DNA of 12,309 nucleotides from the NCBI GenBank assembly GCA_027055005.1, contig JALUNR010000069.1, forward strand, positions 1 through 12,309, read 5' to 3'. The notes under the pieces were generated by a model. It was given only the letters and a program-made list of their open reading frames with translations. It ran no database searches and was not told where the DNA came from. This document shows positions 1 through 6,300 of this stretch, in pieces (position 1 is the stretch's first letter; each line of letters starts with the position of its first letter). The stretch is from Campylobacterales bacterium (GTDB taxonomy: Bacteria; Campylobacterota; Campylobacteria; Campylobacterales; QNZT01). The translations under genes were made by a program, and so were the position numbers.

Positions 1-842
1 TCATCTCTTATAGTTATCTCCATCATTTTTTTTGCTATTTTAAATCCACTATCTAAGGCTACTTGATATGTTTGACTCTCATATCCACTCAAAAACTTTG
101 CATCGTACTCTACTAAGTTTTCCAAATCCCAAGGATATAAAGAGTCTATAATAGTTCTAGGTATGCTTTTACTAGCTCCAACTAAAATATCATCAAAAAA
201 TCTCTCAACCATTCCACTAGCAAAACTCCATCTAACTCTTCTTTCTTGCTCTCTAACAAGTCTTGCCTCACCATTTATAAAAACCTCTTTTTCAACTGTA
301 ACATAATAATAGTCTCCCCTTTGACCTCTATACTCACTTTTTGTATTGGCATCATATGTCCAATAAGGAATATAAATACCATCTATATTATCTTCTAAAG
401 TTTTTTTAGTTAAATCACTAGGAGCAAACCAAAGAGAACCTAACCAGTTTTTAAAACTTTTATTTGCATCGATGTGTGTTATTTTAAAAGGGAGTAATCC
501 TTCAGGATGTAACTCATAAAATATATCAATATTTGTTATAACAGGAGTGTTACAATAGGGACATTTTGTACTTCTTTGATATGATTTTAACTCAAACTTT
601 CCACCACAACTAGGACATTTTGCTTCTATATTTGTAAGTGGTTTTTTACTTTTGTTTAAAGAGATAGATTGAAGTGCCTTTTGAAAATCATTTTCTTCTA
701 ATATATCTGGTTTAGTATCCAACTTGTTTTCAAAACCACAATACTCACACTTCTGAGAACTAGTTGATGGAGCAAAAACTAAACTTGCCCCACACTGTTT
801 ACAACTAAATGTAAACTCTTTAAAAACTTTATCTTGATTCAT
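1..842 (-). CDS. Double zinc-ribbon protein, YdjG-like (3' end cut by window edge)
   Basis: The ATG at 842-840 opens a frame that runs without a stop to base 1, giving about 280 residues; the C-terminus is outside the window. Two four-cysteine zinc ribbons are visible: C14-x2-C17 with C32-x2-C35, and C76-x2-C79-G-G with C94-x2-C97. A Trp/Tyr-rich beta region follows (around residues 120-200, including PYWTYDA). This layout matches the TFIIB-type zinc-ribbon proteins often mis-annotated as primosomal protein N'-like, of which Bacillus YdjG is an example; in that family the C-terminus usually carries membrane helices, which cannot be checked here. The start overlaps the stop of the SPFH gene by four bases (ATGA) and has no good Shine-Dalgarno of its own, so translation is probably coupled. 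The likely role is as partner of the neighbouring SPFH protein at the membrane; this is inferred from context. It is not a helicase, as no helicase motif is visible. Confidence 0.85.
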   Translation of the reverse strand, partial: MNQDKVFKEFTFSCKQCGASLVFAPSTSSQKCEYCGFENKLDTKPDILEENDFQKALQSISLNKSKKPLTNIEAKCPSCGGKFELKSYQRSTKCPYCNTPVITNIDIFYELHPEGLLPFKITHIDANKSFKNWLGSLWFAPSDLTKKTLEDNIDGIYIPYWTYDANTKSEYRGQRGDYYYVTVEKEVFINGEARLVREQERRVRWSFASGMVERFFDDILVGASKSIPRTIIDSLYPWDLENLVEYDAKFLSGYESQTYQVALDSGFKIAKKMMEITIRD

Positions 843-1921
843 GAAAGTGGTGGTGGAGTTAACAAAGACAACAACTCTTTTAACTCTTCTATATCTTTAG
901 CTTCCTTCCAGCCATCCATACCACTACTCCAAATAAGAGTATCTCTTTTTATAGAGTGTTTTTTTATCATCTCTTCTACCTCATCTATACTATATGGACC
1001 ATCTGGCTTTTTATCTTTTGCTATGTAGTATAACTTTTCAAAAGCTTCTGGTACATATTGTTTTTGCGGTTTAGAACTATCAGCTTCAAAACTTTTTGCT
1101 AACTTCTCTGCCATAGCAAAACCTACCCCCATAGTAGCCATAGAAGAAGCATCAGAAGAATTTTCCAAAGCATTTGCAGTTTTATATTTTAAATATTTAT
1201 CAAGATTTCCAACTGCTCCCATACTACTTCTTTCATCAATAGCTTTTTCTACAGCTTCTGGAACAGAAATATTTTCTATTTTAAAATTAAGTAATTCTAA
1301 ACCATATTCATCAAACTCATCTTTTAATTGTTGAGCAATATAATCGCTAAATTTTTCATATTCACTAGCCATATCTATAACTGGGATTTTTGAACTGGCC
1401 ACAATAGAAGTAAACTTTGTTATGATTAAATTTCTAAGTCCTGCTTTTATATCATCAAGTTGAAAATTTTGATTTGTTCCTACAAGTTGAGTTATGATTT
1501 TTTTGGGATCATTTATCCTTATTTCATAAGTTCCAAAAGCTCTTAACCTTACTATTCCAAACTCTTTATCTCTTAATATTATAGGATTTTTTGTACCCCA
1601 TTTTAAGTCGTTAAATCTTCTTAGATTACAAAAATAAACTTCTGCTTTAAATGGAGAGTTAAATCCATGATCCCAATGTTGCAAAGTTGATAAAATAGGT
1701 ATATTTTTAGTTTCTAACTCATAAATTCCAGGTCCTAATATATCGGCAACTTCACCTTCGTTTACAAAAACTGCACTTTGAGCTTGTCTAACTATCAGTT
1801 TTGCTCCATATTTTATCTCATTTTGAAATCTTGGAAATCTCCATACAAGAGTATCATTGCTCTCATCAAGCCACTCTATGACATCTATAAACTCACCAAA
1901 AATTCTATCCCAAAGTCCCAC
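839..1921 (-). CDS. SPFH/band-7 protein with C-terminal GYF_2-like domain (YdjI-like)
   Basis: This 360-residue protein has an SPFH (stomatin/prohibitin/flotillin-type) domain over about residues 35-235 of the 'virion core protein'/YdjI subtype, opening with MGLWDRIFGEFIDVIEW and including a LGPGIYEL strand. A Gly/Ala/Met-rich amphipathic stretch (about 255-280) follows. Residues about 298-345 then look like a GYF_2 domain: paired Tyr, a GPYS motif, DTLIW and GMDGWKEA. SPFH proteins form membrane-associated oligomers or scaffolds. YdjI relatives usually end in a zinc ribbon; here GYF_2 takes that place and a zinc-ribbon protein is encoded separately next door. The start is GTG, and it is forced: the in-frame codons before it are AAA and then the TAA stop of the TelA gene. 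An AAAGG ribosome binding site lies 8 nt upstream. No transmembrane helix is evident, so peripheral cytoplasmic-face membrane association is inferred. Confidence 0.88.
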   Translation of the reverse strand: MGLWDRIFGEFIDVIEWLDESNDTLVWRFPRFQNEIKYGAKLIVRQAQSAVFVNEGEVADILGPGIYELETKNIPILSTLQHWDHGFNSPFKAEVYFCNLRRFNDLKWGTKNPIILRDKEFGIVRLRAFGTYEIRINDPKKIITQLVGTNQNFQLDDIKAGLRNLIITKFTSIVASSKIPVIDMASEYEKFSDYIAQQLKDEFDEYGLELLNFKIENISVPEAVEKAIDERSSMGAVGNLDKYLKYKTANALENSSDASSMATMGVGFAMAEKLAKSFEADSSKPQKQYVPEAFEKLYYIAKDKKPDGPYSIDEVEEMIKKHSIKRDTLIWSSGMDGWKEAKDIEELKELLSLLTPPPLS

Positions 1922-1924
1922 TTT

Positions 1925-3358
1925 TTATGCCTTTATCTTTCTTTTCTCTGCTGCTACTAAAGCATTTTTCAGCTCGTCTTCTATTTTTACAAGCTCTACT
2001 TCTGCATCTTTTCTTGCTTTTTTAGCCTTGTAAGTTATATCTAAAGATTCATTTATACTATCTATCAAAGTTTTATTTGCTTTTTTGATACTTTCTATAT
2101 CAAATACTCCTCTATTTGCTTGTTCAGTTATCTCTTTTGTAGCTTCTTTTAGTTTTTTAGCATTTTCTTCTAAAAGTTCATTTGTAAAATCTTGAGCAGC
2201 TTTTATACTCTCACTTGCTTTTTTACTTCTAAAGATAGTAACTGCTTGAGCTAATTGGTTTTTCCAAAGAGGAAGAGTATTTACCATAGTTGAGTTTATC
2301 TTTTCTACTAAAGTTTTATTATTATCTTGTATGAGCCTTATACTTGGAAGTGATTGCAGGGCTACTACACGAGAAAGTTTAAGGTCATAAACTCTAGCTT
2401 CAAGAGCTGTTATCAAAGCTCTTTTATCTCTTATCCCCAATCTTTTCTCAAGTTTTTTATCCCCTTTTGCATCGTTTTCTAATTTTTTTAATTCAGCTTC
2501 CAATTCGTGCACCTTATATGCACCAGCAGCAATATAATCATCCAAATCTTTTATAAATTCAAAATTTGCTTTATAAAGTCTTTCAAGAGAAGTTACATCT
2601 ACTAAAAGTTTTGATTTTTTATCTTCCAAATCATCTACTATTTTATCTATTTGAACTCTAACATCATCATATTTTGCTAAAAATTTTTCAACTGGTGATG
2701 CAAATCCAAATATTTTAGAAAAAAATCCTTGCTTTTTGGTAGGATCAAGTTCTTCTATATCAAAACCTTTTAAAGTAGTAACAAGTTTTGTTAGATTTTC
2801 TCCTGCATACCCTAAATCTTTACTTTTTACACCCTCAAGCATACTTTCACTCACACGGTTTATTGCCTCTTGAGCACGAGAACCAAAGAAAATAATAGAA
2901 TGCCTATCTTTTACTTCACCTGCTAAAACTTCAACTTTTGCTTGTTTAGTATCTCCTAAATCATCATATAAAGCTATACCTTCTTTTTTAAGTTCTTCAT
3001 CTAAAGTTGATTTTGATTCTTCTTTTTCTTCATTAGTCTTACTTGCATCAGTTTCTTTTTCATCACTTTTATCTTTATTTGTTACTTCTTGCTCCTCTTT
3101 TTTCTCTTCTTCATTAACCGTGTCTTTTTTAGTTTCATCAATATCAACTTCTTTGGACTCTTTTTCACTTTCATTTTGATTATCTTCTAGTTCTTGTACT
3201 TTTTCCTCTACTTTCTCCTTAACTTCTTCTGAGACTGGTTGTTCAGGCTCTGTTTTAGATTCTTTAACATCTTCTTTATCTTCTACCTTATCTGGCATAT
3301 TTATAACTTCAACCACATCTTTTACTTTTTCTTTCAACTCTTTATTCTCATCTTTCAT
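1925..3358 (-). CDS. telA: TelA/YaaN-family protein (toxic anion resistance family) with long acidic N-terminal tail
   Basis: The product is 477 residues from the ATG at 3358-3356. An upstream ATG at 3490 would add 44 residues, but these are very basic, out-of-frame sequence lying inside the XpaC gene, whereas the chosen ATG sits 5 nt after the XpaC stop with AAGGAG 10 nt upstream. Residues 1-125 are a Lys/Glu-rich, low-complexity, probably disordered tail. The TelA core (about 145-470) contains KKQGFFSKIFGFASPVEKF followed by long charged helices typical of PF05816. The family is named after tellurite resistance but its biochemical role is unsettled; members are cytoplasmic helical proteins usually encoded next to XpaC-family proteins, as here. 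The gap to the following SPFH gene is 3 nt. A role in membrane stress with XpaC and SPFH partners is inferred from the neighbourhood; actual tellurite resistance should not be assumed. Confidence 0.9.
   Translation of the reverse strand: MKDENKELKEKVKDVVEVINMPDKVEDKEDVKESKTEPEQPVSEEVKEKVEEKVQELEDNQNESEKESKEVDIDETKKDTVNEEEKKEEQEVTNKDKSDEKETDASKTNEEKEESKSTLDEELKKEGIALYDDLGDTKQAKVEVLAGEVKDRHSIIFFGSRAQEAINRVSESMLEGVKSKDLGYAGENLTKLVTTLKGFDIEELDPTKKQGFFSKIFGFASPVEKFLAKYDDVRVQIDKIVDDLEDKKSKLLVDVTSLERLYKANFEFIKDLDDYIAAGAYKVHELEAELKKLENDAKGDKKLEKRLGIRDKRALITALEARVYDLKLSRVVALQSLPSIRLIQDNNKTLVEKINSTMVNTLPLWKNQLAQAVTIFRSKKASESIKAAQDFTNELLEENAKKLKEATKEITEQANRGVFDIESIKKANKTLIDSINESLDITYKAKKARKDAEVELVKIEDELKNALVAAEKRKIKA
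1930..1934 (-). promoter_or_regulatory. Ribosome binding site for the GTG start of the SPFH gene
   Basis: AAAGG lies 8 nt before the GTG at 1921, inside the last codons of TelA. The GTG is the first possible start after an in-frame TAA two codons upstream. Confidence 0.6.
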
Positions 3359-3363
3359 AATTT

Positions 3364-4194
3364 TTAAACTCCTTCTTCTTTTAATTGTTTTGATAAGGCT
3401 TCTATTTGTATATCCAGCCCGACTAAGTCTTTTTTCTCTAGCAGTTCTTTTTGTTCTGTTATTGTATTTTTTAACTCTTTTAGCATCCATTCATAATTTC
3501 TCTCAATACTTTCATCTTGTTTACCCATCTTTGAAAATTCATTTGTTATATTAACGACCCTTTTTAAATATACTTTAAAAAATTTTCTCACTTTTGATAA
3601 AAGTTGTGGATTATCTTCCACTTTTGTTACCAAATCTTCAATATCTTCTATAATTATATTAAGATTATCTTTTATATTTTCATTATATAAAGTATAGTTT
3701 ATTTCTTCAAGTTTTTTTAACTTTTCTTTTACTTCTTCTATAACTTTTATAGCATCTTTTGTTACTCCAGAAAGCATTCCATCACCTTTATCTTTTGTAG
3801 GATCTAACCCATAGTAAAATATAAATCCAACAGTTGTGGAAAGGGATAACATAATAGTTGACAACAATGAGTTCCCTACACAAAAATATGAAGCAAAAAA
3901 GCTTCCAATACCGAGTATCAAAGAACCTAAAAGTTTATATCTATGTTTTGGAGCAAGAGCTAGTTTTGAAGAGTTGTATTTTTTCTCATTTAAAAAACCT
4001 TTTTTTGCTATTTTAACTCCACTAAAAAGTATAACATAAGCTATAAGATTAAAAATAAACTTTTTTACATCTCCACCTATAAGAGAAAAAAATGTAGCTA
4101 AAAGAAGAGGAAATATCAGAACATATAAAAACATACCACTTATCATGATAGAACTTTTTGAACTTCCATCATATCTTTTTACTTTTGCTATCAT
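3364..4194 (-). CDS. xpaC: XpaC-family inner-membrane protein
   Basis: This 276-residue protein matches the XpaC family (PF10112, '5-bromo-4-chloroindolyl phosphate hydrolysis protein', a name from an old phenotype, not a demonstrated reaction). Four hydrophobic segments lie at about residues 18-38, 45-63, 87-105 and 109-129. The signature LDPTKDKGDGMLSGVTKDAI (about 130-149) follows, then a long charged, coiled-coil-prone cytoplasmic region to the C-terminus. I start it at the ATG at 4194-4192. A TTG at 4221 would add nine residues but has no matching ribosome binding site, while this ATG has GGAG 7 nt upstream and overlaps the stop of the 35-residue ORF as ATGA. XpaC and TelA genes are commonly adjacent, and the stop lies 5 nt before the TelA start. 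Its likely job is to anchor or recruit TelA at the membrane, which is inference. Confidence 0.88.
   Translation of the reverse strand: MIAKVKRYDGSSKSSIMISGMFLYVLIFPLLLATFFSLIGGDVKKFIFNLIAYVILFSGVKIAKKGFLNEKKYNSSKLALAPKHRYKLLGSLILGIGSFFASYFCVGNSLLSTIMLSLSTTVGFIFYYGLDPTKDKGDGMLSGVTKDAIKVIEEVKEKLKKLEEINYTLYNENIKDNLNIIIEDIEDLVTKVEDNPQLLSKVRKFFKVYLKRVVNITNEFSKMGKQDESIERNYEWMLKELKNTITEQKELLEKKDLVGLDIQIEALSKQLKEEGV
3369..3374 (-). promoter_or_regulatory. Ribosome binding site that sets the TelA start
   Basis: AAGGAG in the last codons of XpaC lies 10 nt before the ATG at 3358. It supports the 477-residue TelA product over the longer frame that begins at 3490. Confidence 0.7.
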
Positions 4195-4298
4195 TTGAAA
4201 ACTCCAAATAGGCTTTGCCAAGCTATGATTCCAAGACTACCAAAAAGTAGTAAAAATCCTAAAAATTTAAAATACGCTTTTTCTAACAAGTCATCCAT
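4191..4298 (-). CDS. 35-residue single-pass membrane protein, unrecognised
   Basis: A short frame runs from the ATG at 4298-4296 to TGA at 4193-4191. The protein starts MDDLLEKAYFKF and continues as a hydrophobic helix over about residues 12-33 (LGFLLLFGSLGIIAW in the centre), ending in a lysine. Three observations support translation: a strong Shine-Dalgarno AAAGGTGA whose AGGTGA is 7 nt before the ATG; a 16-nt overlap with the end of the glycosidase-like gene; and an ATGA overlap placing its stop on the XpaC start, so it fills the only space between the two genes. I recognise no family. An acidic N-terminus, one helix and almost no tail suggest a small inner-membrane partner of XpaC/TelA. 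It may alternatively be only a leader peptide coupling translation to XpaC. Confidence 0.72.
   Translation of the reverse strand: MDDLLEKAYFKFLGFLLLFGSLGIIAWQSLFGVFK
4202..4207 (-). promoter_or_regulatory. Ribosome binding site that sets the XpaC start
   Basis: TTGGAG, 7 nt before the ATG at 4194, favours that start over the upstream TTG at 4221. It is inside the last codons of the 35-residue ORF, consistent with coupled translation. Confidence 0.7.
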
Positions 4299-5488
4299 CT
4301 ATAAATCACCTTTCCACTTTTGTATTTATTTGCATATATATCTAAATCGCCTTCTTTAATAAACTCTTTAGAAAATATATTTTCACTATAAAAAACTTTT
4401 ATATCTTCAAATTCAAAAACTTTTATTTCACTCTCTATATCGAATTTTATCATATTTTTGTTTTTCAACAAAGTAACCATTGTTTTATAAGCTAAAAATG
4501 CTGGATATTCTTCATCTTCTAAGTGATCTACCAAACCATAACCTTTTGCATCTAGTTGATGCCAATAAACTCTATCTATCGTTTTTGAAGCAAGGGCAAT
4601 CAAATAGTAAGCCACCATAAAGTAACTATAATCTTCCAAACTAACACACTCTTTTTCACTAGTTGGTGCATAAGGAGCAGTGCCTGATATGGGCCAATTT
4701 GTTTCTGTTATATAAATAGTATTTGATGTTTTTGGACTTATAGTTACTATGGAGTAAAGAAGTTGTAACTTTTTATAAAAATCAAATCCCATCTGTGAGT
4801 TAAAAGGACTACCTCTCCTATCAACATATAAAAGTGCAGAAAATCTATCATAGTAAACTTTATAAAAGTTAAAAAGACTCCTTATAGTAAAATGGTATTC
4901 AAAATCTATAACAGATGAGCCAATAAGTTTGATATTTTTAAACTCTTCATCTCTAAGTTTTTTAGCAACTTCAAAAAATCTTAAATATTCATCAACGCTA
5001 AAAAAAGCCCATTTTTTACGATTGATAGTTGTTCCTATCTGATACTCTTTAACTTTTTCAAATGCAGTAAAAACAGTCTTTAAATCTTTTTTTAAAAGCT
5101 CTTTATCTAAGATATGATTTCTATCTTGAATAAGATTTATAAGTATTTCAAACTCACTATATTTTTCAATAAATTTTTTATATTTTTCAATATCTTTTAT
5201 TTTAGATAAAGGAAATCTTATAAGAATATTTTTTATATTTAATCGTTTTATCCTTTTATAAGTAGTTGGTGTTTCATTTTCTAGCGAGATTCCTATACAA
5301 AATATTTCAGTTGCATCGACCTCTCCTCTTTTTTTAATAAAATAATTTAAAATAACAAATGGTAAAAATGATATATTGATAAACAATAGCTTTAAAGTAT
5401 CAAAGAGAGTTTTTTTATAAATCTCTCTTTTTAACTTTTTATCCCTTATAATAGAAGGTTGATTTGAGTAGTGATCCCAATCAAACAT
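4283..5488 (-). CDS. TIM-barrel glycosidase-like protein (clan GH-A-like), function unproven
   Basis: This 401-residue protein resembles clan GH-A glycoside hydrolases (GH39/GH5/PslG-like fold). The alternating pattern IFCIGISL, NILIRFP, ILINLIQD, YQIGTTINRKKW, IKLIGSSVIDFEYH, ALLYVDRRG, TIYITETNWP and DRVYWHQLD fits successive barrel strands. Glu262 in ITETNWP sits where the nucleophile of strand 7 is expected, and YWHQLDAKGYGLVD is the usual strand-8 region. At the expected acid/base site after strand 4, N156 is followed by R157 rather than Glu, so hydrolysis may be lost or altered. A hydrophobic stretch at about 33-50 flanked by Lys/Arg could be a membrane anchor; no cleavable signal peptide is clear. 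The start is fixed by an in-frame TAA six codons upstream. No Shine-Dalgarno is seen, and the ATG follows the OmpA-like gene's TAA by one base, so translation is probably coupled. Substrate is unknown; an envelope or secreted glycan is a guess from the neighbours. Confidence 0.75.
   Translation of the reverse strand: MFDWDHYSNQPSIIRDKKLKREIYKKTLFDTLKLLFINISFLPFVILNYFIKKRGEVDATEIFCIGISLENETPTTYKRIKRLNIKNILIRFPLSKIKDIEKYKKFIEKYSEFEILINLIQDRNHILDKELLKKDLKTVFTAFEKVKEYQIGTTINRKKWAFFSVDEYLRFFEVAKKLRDEEFKNIKLIGSSVIDFEYHFTIRSLFNFYKVYYDRFSALLYVDRRGSPFNSQMGFDFYKKLQLLYSIVTISPKTSNTIYITETNWPISGTAPYAPTSEKECVSLEDYSYFMVAYYLIALASKTIDRVYWHQLDAKGYGLVDHLEDEEYPAFLAYKTMVTLLKNKNMIKFDIESEIKVFEFEDIKVFYSENIFSKEFIKEGDLDIYANKYKSGKVIYRWMTC
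4306..4313 (-). promoter_or_regulatory. Strong ribosome binding site of the 35-residue membrane protein
   Basis: AAAGGTGA, whose AGGTGA is 7 nt before the ATG at 4298, is among the best matches to the anti-Shine-Dalgarno in the window. It lies inside the coding sequence of the glycosidase-like gene and is a main argument that the small frame is translated. Confidence 0.7.
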
Positions 5489-5489
5489 T

Positions 5490-6230
5490 TTACTGACAAG
5501 GATTTATTACAGCAGATTGATTTGGATATAGATATAGTTCTACTCTTCTGTTTAGTGCCATATTTGCTGGAGTTGTATTTGGTACTATCGCTTTATTGTA
5601 AGAACATCCTTTTGCATAAATTCTATTTGTAATACCACTTTGTTTTAAAGTATTTGCCACATTTCTCGCTCTATTCTGAGAGAGGGTTAAGTTATGAGAG
5701 TAACTACCACGATTATCTGTAAAACCTGCAACTTGCACTATGGTTTGTGGATATTGGTTAAGTATGTTTGAAACTCTACTTATTAAAGCTGATGCACTTG
5801 GAGTTGGCACTGCTGAATCAGTTGGAAACATCATATTATCTCTAAAAGTTATTTGAACATAATTTGCTCTTTTTGAAACTATTATATTTTTATTTGGATT
5901 TGCCTGTGCATTTGGAGAGTTATCAACATTTGTATTAAGTGCTTTTGCCATTTGTGCTGCTTGTCTATCAAGACTATAACCATAAGCTCCACCAACTGCT
6001 GCACCAGCTATCGCACCTTGAAGTATATGTTTTTCTCTATTGCTATGTCCTGATGTTATACCACCCAAAATCGCACCTGCTATTGCACCATAGATTGCGC
6101 CTTGTTGTGTTTTTTCTCCAGCTGGAACATTTTGAGGGCGACCGTGAGTATCATCATAACTAGCAGGAGTACAACCCACAAACAAAGCCCCTATCAAAGA
6201 AACAGAGATAAATTTTTTTATATTTTTCAT
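5490..6230 (-). CDS. OmpA-family outer-membrane lipoprotein with glycine zippers (YiaD-like)
   Basis: This 246-residue protein begins with a lipoprotein signal peptide (MKNIKKF, then a hydrophobic core to FVGC), with Cys20 as the predicted lipidation site. Two Gly/Ala zipper segments, AIYGAIAGAILGG (about 45-57) and GAIAGAAVGGAYGYSLD (about 72-88), resemble the glycine-zipper domain of YiaD/SlyB-type proteins and could insert in or lie on the membrane. Residues about 124-238 form an OmpA C-terminal domain with the diagnostic GFTDNRGSYSHNLTLSQNRA stretch; Asp172 and Arg187 correspond to the pair that binds the diaminopimelate of peptidoglycan in OmpA. The expected location is therefore the outer membrane, facing the periplasm and tethered to the cell wall. 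GAAAGG-like site GAAAGG lies 8 nt before the ATG. It appears to be the first gene of the tightly packed operon, with the glycosidase-like gene starting one base after its stop. Confidence 0.92.
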   Translation of the reverse strand: MKNIKKFISVSLIGALFVGCTPASYDDTHGRPQNVPAGEKTQQGAIYGAIAGAILGGITSGHSNREKHILQGAIAGAAVGGAYGYSLDRQAAQMAKALNTNVDNSPNAQANPNKNIIVSKRANYVQITFRDNMMFPTDSAVPTPSASALISRVSNILNQYPQTIVQVAGFTDNRGSYSHNLTLSQNRARNVANTLKQSGITNRIYAKGCSYNKAIVPNTTPANMALNRRVELYLYPNQSAVINPCQ

Positions 6231-6238
6231 AACTAAAA

Positions 6239-6244
6239 CCTTTC
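6239..6244 (-). promoter_or_regulatory. Ribosome binding site of the OmpA-like gene
   Basis: GAAAGG lies 8 nt before the ATG at 6230 and partly overlaps the downstream arm of the inverted repeat, so a read-through transcript from the giant gene could mask it. Confidence 0.6.
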
Positions 6245-6282
6245 ACTTTTTTATTTTTTGGATTTTATCATAAAAAAGTGAA
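6242..6282. repeat. Perfect 12-bp inverted repeat in the spacer before the OmpA-like gene
   Basis: Bases 6242-6253 and 6271-6282 are exact reverse complements (TTCACTTTTTTA / TAAAAAAGTGAA) separated by 17 bases. In the minus-strand transcript the stem has three GC pairs and is not followed by a U run, so it is a poor terminator. Its downstream arm touches the ribosome binding site of the OmpA-like gene, and the pair could equally be an operator for a dimeric regulator. Confidence 0.55.
6256..6277 (-). promoter_or_regulatory. Possible promoter for the OmpA-like gene and downstream operon
   Basis: The only non-coding spacer in the window (70 bases, 6231-6300) holds a T run followed by overlapping -10-like hexamers TATGAT (6272-6267) and TAAAAT (6267-6262). 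A T-rich stretch before a good -10, without a clear -35, is the usual sigma-70 promoter style in Campylobacterota. Initiation would fall near 6255, leaving a leader of about 25 bases. TTACAA at 6292-6287 is not well spaced to serve as -35. It overlaps the inverted repeat. Confidence 0.4.
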
Positions 6283-6300
6283 TGTTTTGTAATATTAACT

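Noticed and set aside
834..1028. Plus-strand 64-codon frame
   Set aside because: It lies antisense within the SPFH gene, with no ribosome binding site and no recognisable protein character.
1778..1960. Plus-strand 60-codon frame
   Set aside because: It is an antisense shadow of the SPFH and TelA genes in AT-rich sequence.
3359..3490. Longer TelA reading frame starting at the ATG at 3490
   Set aside because: It would overlap XpaC by 127 bases, the extra 44 residues are Lys/Arg-rich out-of-frame translation, and the ATG at 3358 has a good ribosome binding site just after the XpaC stop.
3836..4039. Plus-strand 67-codon frame
   Set aside because: It is an antisense shadow of the XpaC membrane-helix region.
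4195..4221. XpaC starting at the TTG at 4221
   Set aside because: It is a rare start codon without a suitable ribosome binding site. The ATG at 4194 has GGAG 7 nt upstream and an ATGA junction with the small ORF.
5939..6163. Plus-strand 74-codon frame with Leu/His-rich protein
   Set aside because: It is antisense to the glycine-zipper part of the OmpA-like gene; its odd composition comes from reverse reading of Gly/Ala codons.
6242..6282. Rho-independent terminator between the giant gene and the OmpA-like gene
   Set aside because: The stem is nearly all A-U and no U run follows it in the direction of transcription.
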